Assembly: GCA_001516765.1 (NCBI GenBank)
Contig: LOCH01000031.1
Location: 1 to 5,833 of the forward strand
DNA length: 5,833 nt
Direction: 5' to 3'
From: Vulcanisaeta sp. MG_3
GTDB taxonomy: Archaea > Thermoproteota > Thermoprotei > Thermoproteales > Thermocladiaceae
Made by a program: the position numbers and the translations under genes. Within the stretch, counting starts at the first letter, position 1. The number at the start of each line of letters is the position of its first letter. Of this stretch, positions 1 through 4,219 are shown piece after piece. The notes under the pieces were generated by a model, which made no database searches, was not told the origin of the DNA, and saw only the letters and a list, made by a program, of their open reading frames with translations.

Positions 1-1
1 A

Positions 2-583
2 AAACTTGTAACTGCTGTGCCAGGTTTTGGCGGGAATATAGTGGCTACCGTGGTCTGCACAGGGGGTAAACCTGAGATGGCTACAGTTAGTCCAGGTACC
101 TATGAGGCAAGGGTGAGCGATAAGGAGGCCACTGTTATTAAGGAAACTATTCCAGCGGATCTTGTTGGAAGGCGTAGGATAGAGCTTGTCGAGAAGAGTG
201 TTTCGCCAATGCCTGACCTCTCCAGGGCTGAAAGGGTTGTTGTGGCTGGACTTGGAACAGGCGGTGATTTAGAGCTAATTAAGGAATTCGCTAATTTAAT
301 AGGCGCAGCTGTTGGCGTGACTAGACCCATTGCTGACATGGGCATAGTACCTAGGGATTACCAGATAGGAACCACAGGAGTTTCACTTAGGGCAAAGGTT
401 GCATTTGTATTTGGTGCCAGCGGTGCCCCCCATTTTGTTTATGGCATTAGGGATTGCGGAACAATAGTTGCCGTAAACACCGATAGGGAGGCTCCAATAT
501 TTGAGAACTGTGATTATTGTGTTGTGGCTGATTTATTCGATATATTAAAGGCATTAATAAAGGAGTTAGGGGGTGGTAAGTAA
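2..583 (+). CDS. etfA: Electron transfer flavoprotein alpha subunit, C-terminal part (5' truncated by window edge)
   Basis: This is the FAD-binding C-terminal half of EtfA/FixB, which with EtfB forms a cytoplasmic or membrane-associated flavoprotein that passes electrons between dehydrogenases, NADH, quinone and ferredoxin. The frame is open from base 2 (KLVTAVPGFGGNI), so the GTG at 17 is an internal valine codon and the true start lies left of the window. About 193 residues are visible. Family landmarks, in order: the PGFGGNI segment that opens the FAD domain, VTRPIADMG (counterpart of the GASRAA-type flavin-contact loop), QIGTTG (the QxGxTG pyrophosphate-contact motif), GASGAPHF (counterpart of GISGAIQH), and AVNTDREAPIF followed by DYCVVADLFDIL, the classic EtfA C-terminus. 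The TAA stop shares its last base with the ATG of etfB, so the two are translationally coupled. One oddity is that the GISGAIQH-type loop has a proline and its histidine one place early. Family assignment is secure; the type of ETF is inferred. Confidence 0.95.
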   Translation, partial: KLVTAVPGFGGNIVATVVCTGGKPEMATVSPGTYEARVSDKEATVIKETIPADLVGRRRIELVEKSVSPMPDLSRAERVVVAGLGTGGDLELIKEFANLIGAAVGVTRPIADMGIVPRDYQIGTTGVSLRAKVAFVFGASGAPHFVYGIRDCGTIVAVNTDREAPIFENCDYCVVADLFDILKALIKELGGGK

Positions 584-1377
584 TGGTTGCGCTGAAAAAC
601 ATAATAGTAACAATGAAGGTAACACCAAAGCCCGAGGAGATCAGGTTTGACCCAATAACGAAGACGGTGGATAGGTCTAAGGCGACCAATGAGATAAATC
701 CCGCGGACAAAAACGCCCTGGAATTAGCATTACAGTTGAAGGAGAAGTATGGTGGTAAGGTCATAATACTCTCAATGGGGCCACCATTCTGGGATCAGTT
801 CATTAAAATGGGTATTGCGATGGGCGCTGATGATGCCGTGTTAGTGAGCGATAGGGCGTTGGGAGGCTCCGATGCCTTTGTAACGTCTAAGGTACTTGCG
901 GCGGCGATCAAGAAGATAGGTGACTATTCACTCGTTATAACTGGTGAGGAGAGTGAGGATGGATCAACAGGGCAGGTACCACCAGGCATTGCTGAGTGGC
1001 TTGGGATACCCGCGGTTACCTACGTATCGCAGGTTGTGGATGTCACTGAGGATTCCATAATCGTTAGAAGGACCATTAAGGGAGGTTATGAGGTTGTGAA
1101 GGTTAAATTACCCGCGGTACTCTCTGTGGAGTTAGGCGTCAACACGCCTAGATTTCCAGATTTTGAGAGGCTTCAGTGGGCACAGAGTGAGTTTAAGCTC
1201 ACAATATGGGGTATAAAGGACCTTGGGCTCACTGAGGATGAGGTTGGTTTTAAGGGTTCATTGACCGCCGTCACAGAGCTTAGGGAGTTGAGACCGCGTG
1301 AGCGCTTGCGTCAATTCATTGAGGGAAGTCCCGAGGAGATAGCCAGGGAGCTCATTAAGAGACTTGGGCTTAAGTAA
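583..1377 (+). CDS. etfB: Electron transfer flavoprotein beta subunit
   Basis: Complete 264-residue EtfB/FixA, normal length for the family (about 250-265). It partners EtfA; in canonical ETFs the beta subunit binds AMP, in bifurcating ETFs a second FAD. Landmarks: N-terminal nucleotide-fold strand NIIVTMKVTPKP (6-17), FDPITKTV (22-29), the conserved INPADKNALELAL block (38-50), ILSMGPP (62-68), GADDAVLVSDRALGGSD (81-97), and GEESEDGSTGQVPPGIAEWLGIP (121-143), the nucleotide-binding signature corresponding to the D-x-D-T-x-Q-V-x-P region. The GEES-DGSTGQ form resembles, from memory, bifurcating (FixAB, group 2) ETFs, which in Pyrobaculum work with EtfC and EtfX to couple NADH oxidation to ferredoxin and menaquinone reduction. 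The ATG at 583 overlaps the etfA stop (TAATG) and has a G-rich Shine-Dalgarno-like stretch just upstream (569-576). No etfC or etfX follows; they may lie upstream of etfA or elsewhere. Bifurcation is inferred. Confidence 0.95.
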   Translation: MVALKNIIVTMKVTPKPEEIRFDPITKTVDRSKATNEINPADKNALELALQLKEKYGGKVIILSMGPPFWDQFIKMGIAMGADDAVLVSDRALGGSDAFVTSKVLAAAIKKIGDYSLVITGEESEDGSTGQVPPGIAEWLGIPAVTYVSQVVDVTEDSIIVRRTIKGGYEVVKVKLPAVLSVELGVNTPRFPDFERLQWAQSEFKLTIWGIKDLGLTEDEVGFKGSLTAVTELRELRPRERLRQFIEGSPEEIARELIKRLGLK

Positions 1378-1448
1378 TGCTCCTTATAAAACTAAATCAT
1401 TATCTTCGTATCAACGGGGACTTAGGTCTTTGCCTGGTATGATCACTG

Positions 1449-1516
1449 CGTAATTTATTACGTTATATTATATATTGCATTGTTAGTTTTCGCATTTATT
1501 CATACCTGTTTTACTT
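1449..1516. terminator. Possible termination region between convergent etfB and aIF1A
   Basis: The spacer between the two stop codons (1378-1562) contains an inverted repeat CGTAAT-TT-ATTACG at 1449-1462, followed on the plus strand by a TTATATTATATATT tract and T-runs (TTTT near 1487 and 1509). This fits termination of the etfAB transcript, since archaeal RNA polymerase stops at T-rich DNA. A second inverted repeat (TTCATT/AATGAA, 1515-1532) and a T-rich minus-strand tract (about 1530-1541) may serve aIF1A in the other direction. All the repeats are short and AT-rich and could be chance. Confidence 0.35.
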
Positions 1517-1562
1517 CATTGATAGTAATGAAATAGAAAATACCTAATTAATTCGTGGGTTA

Positions 1563-1880
1563 TTATCCTGCCAATTCGTCTAATTGATTTAGTATATCCG
1601 CATAACCACTCTGCCTTAATTCGTTGACTTCGCCCTTCTCATACTTATATATTAAGTCAGCCCTATTTGGTTCGAAATCCCAAGGTGCAACCAGTACGTA
1701 ATCACCAATCCTCAACCACATCTTCTTCCTATACTTACCTGGTATCCTAACTAGCCTAATCTTACCATCCTGGCAAATAGCCTTGGCCCTATCATCACCA
1801 ACAAGCTCCACAATTTTCGCAAGCATCTCACCTTCCCCAGGCAATCTCACCTTACTGCCCTGTTGATTCTCCCTAGGCAT
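1563..1880 (-). CDS. eif1A: Translation initiation factor aIF1A
   Basis: A 105-residue archaeal homologue of eukaryotic eIF1A (bacterial IF1 fold). It binds the A site of the small ribosomal subunit and helps scanning or start-codon selection during initiation. The OB (S1-like) fold fills the middle: VRLPGEGEMLAKIVELVGDDRAK (11-33), the hallmark CQDGKIRLVRIPGKYRKKMW (36-55) with the basic RNA-binding strand, then IGDYVLVAPWDFEPNRADLIYKY (58-80). A short basic N-terminal tail and a roughly 25-residue helical C-terminal extension flank it. Length and motif order are typical. The ATG at 1880 is supported by the position of the family N-terminus and by a TATA-like box about 27 bases upstream, which implies a leaderless or nearly leaderless mRNA. 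It lies 45 bases downstream of NMD3 on the same strand; its own promoter fills that gap, so it can be transcribed independently of NMD3. It converges with etfB. Confidence 0.97.
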   Translation of the reverse strand: MPRENQQGSKVRLPGEGEMLAKIVELVGDDRAKAICQDGKIRLVRIPGKYRKKMWLRIGDYVLVAPWDFEPNRADLIYKYEKGEVNELRQSGYADILNQLDELAG

Positions 1881-1902
1881 CTAAGGCAATTAGTCGCATG
1901 TA

Positions 1903-1911
1903 CTTATAAAC
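1903..1911 (-). promoter_or_regulatory. TATA box for aIF1A
   Basis: On the minus strand this reads GTTTATAAG, preceded by a purine-rich AAAGGTTGG stretch that could act as the BRE. Its centre is about 27 bases before the aIF1A ATG, the normal archaeal TATA-to-start-site distance. Transcription should therefore start at or within a few bases of the ATG, giving a leaderless mRNA. It sits in the 45-base gap after the NMD3 stop codon. Confidence 0.7.
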
Positions 1912-1925
1912 CCAACCTTTACCGT

Positions 1926-2351
1926 TTAACATGCATTATTAATCATGTACCTTTCACTACCAATGATCACCTCAAGTGTCCTAGTGTTGCCTTTCTCGAT
2001 ACAGGTTGCTTCATACTTCGGGATGCTAATTCCATGCCTTATCAAATCCCCAACCCTCACATTAACCGTCTCGTTACTTGATAAATCAAGTATCCTAAAG
2101 GTACCTTGGGAATAACCAAGTACATAATATGGCTTGTTTAAGTACATTATCACGGAACCCCGCCCTACGGGTACAACAACAACACTTATGGTTAGCTTAG
2201 TGATTACCTTATCACCACGACCCTTAACCACACTCTGGCTCTCCAAAACTCTGCTGGGTAGTGTTTTATGTATCCTATACGCTATAGCTCTAGCCAGGCC
2301 TTGATCCGATAACCTGATGTCAAGACCGCCTTGTACATCATCAATCCTCAA
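1926..2351 (-). CDS. nmd3: NMD3, C-terminal part (in a separate frame from the N-terminal part)
   Basis: This 141-codon frame continues archaeal NMD3. Its first residues, LRIDDVQGGLDIRLSDQGLARAI, match the conserved block that in human NMD3 reads LRIKEIHDGLDFYYSSKQHAQKM (from memory), so it begins in mid-domain rather than at a natural N-terminus. The rest, rich in beta strands (TKLTISVVVVPVGRGSVI, then YYVLGYSQGTFRILDL), corresponds to the eIF5A/SH3-like region. The archaeal form lacks the long eukaryotic tail with nuclear-export signals. No ATG or GTG lies near the frame's beginning; the only candidate start is TTG (2351-2349), overlapping the TGA of the N-terminal part as TTGA, with GGAG seven bases upstream. 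Either it is joined to the N-terminal part by a frameshift or sequence correction at the six-T run, or it is reinitiated as its own chain. Identity as NMD3 is secure; the expression mode is open. Confidence 0.85.
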   Translation of the reverse strand: MRIDDVQGGLDIRLSDQGLARAIAYRIHKTLPSRVLESQSVVKGRGDKVITKLTISVVVVPVGRGSVIMYLNKPYYVLGYSQGTFRILDLSSNETVNVRVGDLIRHGISIPKYEATCIEKGNTRTLEVIIGSERYMINNAC

Positions 2352-2362
2352 AAAACCACTCC
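2348..2362 (-). other. Six-T frame junction within NMD3 (possible -1 frameshift or TTG restart)
   Basis: The minus strand reads GGAGTGG-TTTTTT-GAGG. The upstream frame is GTG GTT TTT TGA; the downstream frame is TTT TTG AGG ATT. Stepping back one base at TTT, or having one extra T, gives V-V-F-L-R-I and restores full NMD3 (about 313 residues). A peptidyl tRNA-Phe could re-pair perfectly with the preceding TTT while TGA occupies the A site. A Shine-Dalgarno-like GGAG (2362-2359) stands before the run and would also suit a start at TTG. A sequencing error in the homopolymer is an equally good explanation. Confidence 0.6.
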
Positions 2363-2863
2363 TCTCTTCACCCTCATAGCCTCCTTCCTGGTTATGTCAA
2401 TCACAAGCCTCCTCAAATGATCGTTTATCGGCACGACGCTCCTAACCTGCACAATGGCTCTCTCCTTCTCATTAACCATATCTCTACACCTTGGGCATAA
2501 CTCCTCACTATACCTAACCTTAACAGGGGCTTCCTCCTCATACTCTTTAATTAGGTCGTGAACGGTACCCCTAACCCTGACAATGGCCGTGGTTAGACCA
2601 TACCTTAACTCAAGACTTTCAATGCTCGTACTCGAAACCTTGCCTAAATAATCGAGCGATTCAAGTATTAGCTTCTCAATCACCTTATTATCCTTAACCC
2701 ACCTACCTCTATATAGCACTGCCCCACAACTCGGGCACCTAACTATCCCGACAAAGTCCCTCTTAACCCTAACCAATGGGTGCGTCTTCCTGTAGCAATC
2801 TGGGCACAATCCCTCGATCAATATGTCAGTTTCCCTACCGCATAATGCACAAACCCTACGCAT
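2348..2863 (-). CDS. nmd3: NMD3, N-terminal zinc-binding part
   Basis: The first 171 residues of an NMD3 family protein. Eukaryotic NMD3 is an adaptor that binds the 60S subunit for export and late maturation; the archaeal protein is thought to act in large-subunit maturation or quality control in the cytoplasm. Two zinc sites are visible: C5-x2-C8 with C20-x2-C23 (CALC, CPDC), and C43-x2-C46 with C123-x2-C126 (CPSC, CPRC). Between them lies a helical segment (WVKDNKVIEKLILESLDYL, about 55-73). After the last CxxC, AIVQVRSVVPINDHLRRLVIDI (136-157) follows the family pattern. The ATG at 2863 places the first CxxC three residues in, as in homologues. The frame ends at TGA (2350-2348) directly after GTG GTT TTT, before the conserved LRI-x3-GLD block, which continues in the -1 frame. 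On its own it would lack roughly half the protein. It is divergent from htrA. Confidence 0.9.
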   Translation of the reverse strand: MRRVCALCGRETDILIEGLCPDCYRKTHPLVRVKRDFVGIVRCPSCGAVLYRGRWVKDNKVIEKLILESLDYLGKVSSTSIESLELRYGLTTAIVRVRGTVHDLIKEYEEEAPVKVRYSEELCPRCRDMVNEKERAIVQVRSVVPINDHLRRLVIDITRKEAMRVKRGVVF

Positions 2864-2890
2864 TTTAGGTACAGGTGCTATTCTTGTTGG

Positions 2891-2905
2891 GTTATTATTA
2901 TTTTT
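2891..2905 (-). promoter_or_regulatory. AT-rich TATA-like element for NMD3
   Basis: On the minus strand this reads AAAAATAATAATAAC. It is the only strongly AT-rich stretch upstream of the NMD3 ATG at 2863. Its centre is about 35 bases away, which would place the start site near 2871 and give a leader of about 8 bases. The match to the archaeal box is loose, so the exact position is uncertain. Confidence 0.4.
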
Positions 2906-3008
2906 GTTTGCGTAAGGCTTTACCTTCAGTAGCGCATCGCTTATTTACATGCCTAGTTAGAAAGAACCTGGCTCTCTTTGTTGGTGATGAATTGGCATCA
3001 TAGCATAA

Positions 3009-3018
3009 TACTTAATTA
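3009..3018 (+). promoter_or_regulatory. TATA-like box for htrA
   Basis: TACTTAATTA, with the preceding GCATAA as a possible BRE. Its centre is about 25 bases before the GTG start at 3039, so the mRNA is probably leaderless. No Shine-Dalgarno sequence is seen before the GTG, which fits. Confidence 0.5.
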
Positions 3019-3038
3019 GGGCGAATACTTACTTCCGT

Positions 3039-3986
3039 GTGAGTAGGGATATTGAGTCTAGGATTATAGATATTGTTGAGGGCATTAGGTCTTCCGTGGT
3101 TAGTATAATAACGACTAGGTTGATGGTTGATGAGTGGTTAAATGCAACACCAATGAAGGGGTTGGGCACGGGCTTCTTCATAGATGATAAGCACATAATC
3201 ACTGCAAACCATGTTGTCCAGGGCGCAACCGAACTCAGTGTGGTGACGCCAGATGGTGAAGAATACGAGGCGGAACTATTGGGTACAGATCCAGAGTTTG
3301 ATGCAGCATTAATTAGAACCAGGGGTATTGGTTCTGTGAAACCTGTAAGGCTTGGTGATTCCGATAAATTAAGGGTTGGTCAGATGGTGCTTGCCGTAGG
3401 ATATCCACTCGGTCTTCTGGGCGAGCCTACGGTGACCTTAGGCGTTATTTCGGCAATAGGTAGGAGCATAAGGACGCCCGTTGGTATCCTTGAGGGCTTA
3501 ATACAGACAGATGCCGCAATAAATCCAGGAAACTCGGGTGGCCCATTACTCAACTTGGATGGTGAGGTTATTGGCGTTAATACGGCAATAATAGCCGGCG
3601 CCCAGGGCATTGGCTTCGCCATACCCATAAACCTAGTCAAGCTCTCCGTTGAGGAGATACTCAGGTTTGGTAGAGTGATTAGACCACGCCTTGGTATCTA
3701 CGGCGTTGACCTTAACAAACCCATGGCTAAGTACTTCAGGTTGCCTGTGGATAGGGGAATACTCGTAGCCGGCGTTATACCTGGCTCCCCCGCTGATGAT
3801 GCAGGTATCAGGCAGGGTGATGTGATAACAGCGATCGATGATGAGGAGTTAACAAGCATAGTACAACTGAAGGTTCACTTAGCCAAGAAATTCATGGAAG
3901 GCAATAGGCTATTCAACCTAACCATTGTTAGGGCAGAACTAGATATAGAGTCAGGGTTGAGATTTAAACAGGATTCGGCATGCTGA
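3039..3986 (+). CDS. HtrA/DegP-like serine protease with one PDZ domain
   Basis: A 315-residue trypsin-fold serine protease of the HtrA (DegP/DegQ, S1C) type, expected to degrade damaged or misfolded proteins. The protease domain spans about 1-210 and a single PDZ domain about 215-303. The triad is visible: His58 in TANHVV, Asp88 in EFDAAL, Ser166 in NPGNSGGPL. Other landmarks are GLGTGFFID (41-49), AVGYPLG (119-125), QTDAAINPG (156-164) and GIGFAIP (190-196). The PDZ carries the carboxylate-binding loop RGILVAGV (239-246) and PGSPADDAGIRQGDVITAID (248-267). No signal peptide or membrane helix is seen at the N-terminus, so it should be cytoplasmic, unlike bacterial DegP. The GTG start at 3039 is chosen because family similarity begins in the first residues (IVEGIRSSVVSI), the next ATG (3121) would remove that part, and a TATA-like box lies about 25 bases upstream. 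It is divergent from NMD3, and a hairpin follows its stop. Confidence 0.93.
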   Translation: MSRDIESRIIDIVEGIRSSVVSIITTRLMVDEWLNATPMKGLGTGFFIDDKHIITANHVVQGATELSVVTPDGEEYEAELLGTDPEFDAALIRTRGIGSVKPVRLGDSDKLRVGQMVLAVGYPLGLLGEPTVTLGVISAIGRSIRTPVGILEGLIQTDAAINPGNSGGPLLNLDGEVIGVNTAIIAGAQGIGFAIPINLVKLSVEEILRFGRVIRPRLGIYGVDLNKPMAKYFRLPVDRGILVAGVIPGSPADDAGIRQGDVITAIDDEELTSIVQLKVHLAKKFMEGNRLFNLTIVRAELDIESGLRFKQDSAC

Positions 3987-4038
3987 CCTCGCCCTTGTCC
4001 TTTAGGGCGAGGCTTATCGTTAATTTTATCATGTTTTA
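3987..4038 (+). terminator. GC-rich hairpin followed by T-rich tract after htrA
   Basis: A perfect 9-bp inverted repeat, CCTCGCCCT (3987-3995) and AGGGCGAGG (4004-4012), with an 8-base loop TGTCCTTT, starts on the base right after the htrA TGA. It is followed by a T-rich run (TTAATTTTATC, then TGTTTTAA, to about 4038). The layout is like a bacterial intrinsic terminator. Archaeal termination mainly needs the T-tract, so the stem may act as a 3'-end stabiliser or an aid to pausing. The stem is well above chance in this AT-rich spacer. Confidence 0.6.
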
Positions 4039-4063
4039 ACGAATATTGAGGCATGGGGCTTAG

Positions 4064-4192
4064 ATGATTAGAACGGAGGTTAATTATGTTAATGGCTTCA
4101 ATAGAGTATTGAAAGAATGTGGGCTAAATAGCCATGGAGCAAATCCCAACACAGCATGCCGAATCTTACCTGACCTTAAATTTAATATTTAA
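4064..4192 (+). CDS. Doubtful small ORF, 42 codons
   Basis: This ATG-started frame fills most of the spacer between htrA and the phosphodiesterase. It begins MIRTEVNYVNGF and ends LPDLKFNI, has two cysteines (positions 19 and 32), and no motif or family that I recognise. A TTTTAA box (about 4034-4039) lies about 27 bases before the ATG, as for the leaderless genes here. Against it: an open frame of this length is not rare by chance, its 3' end runs through the AT-rich promoter of the next gene, and its asparagine-rich composition is unlike the neighbours. It may be a chance ORF or a gene remnant. Confidence 0.15.
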   Translation: MIRTEVNYVNGFNRVLKECGLNSHGANPNTACRILPDLKFNI

Positions 4193-4203
4193 TTTCCTGA
4201 CCT
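4169..4203 (+). promoter_or_regulatory. Promoter of the phosphodiesterase gene, with CCTGACCT repeats flanking the TATA region
   Basis: An AT-only block (4176-4195, TTAAATTTAATATTTAATTT) supplies the TATA box about 30-35 bases before the ATG at 4220, predicting a leader of roughly 10 bases. The block contains a small inverted repeat TTAAAT/ATTTAA (4176-4181 and 4187-4192). Identical octamers CCTGACCT sit on both sides, at 4169-4176 and 4196-4203, 27 bases apart. The upstream copy lies where the BRE would be and the downstream copy between TATA and the start site, so a protein bound there could block TBP/TFB. The promoter call is fair; the operator role is a guess. Confidence 0.5.
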
Positions 4204-4219
4204 ATTCACACAGATTGTT

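Noticed and set aside
447..764. Minus-strand 105-codon frame across the etfA/etfB junction
   Set aside because: It is antisense to two clearly recognised proteins and its translation shows no family features.
1669..1680. GGTTCGAAATCC, resembling a tRNA T-arm
   Set aside because: It lies inside aIF1A (PWDFEPN on the other strand) and there is no acceptor stem, D-arm or anticodon arm around it.
1792..1798. Minus-strand GTGATGA (TCATCAC on plus), another C-box match
   Set aside because: It encodes the Gly-Asp-Asp of aIF1A (VGDDRAK) and lacks a partner D box.
1863..2081. Plus-strand 72-codon frame opposite aIF1A and NMD3
   Set aside because: It is a shadow of the minus-strand genes and crosses the aIF1A promoter; no protein family features.
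2909..2936. TGCG...CGCA and AGG...CCT pairing in the divergent spacer, a possible operator or RNA stem
   Set aside because: The stems are only 3-4 bp and interrupted, no better than expected by chance.
2984..2990. GTGATGA, an exact C box of a C/D-box small RNA, upstream of htrA
   Set aside because: No D box (CTGA) follows within the usual 50-70 bases, and no D'/C' pair is seen, so there is no supported C/D RNA.
3380..3640. Minus-strand 86-codon frame inside htrA
   Set aside because: It is antisense to the catalytic core of the protease, whose motifs establish the plus-strand reading.
4086..4112. Eight-codon ORF preceded by GGAGGT (4075-4080), a possible leader peptide
   Set aside because: It ends far upstream of the phosphodiesterase promoter and has no regulatory codon run or attenuator structure, so the Shine-Dalgarno match is probably chance.
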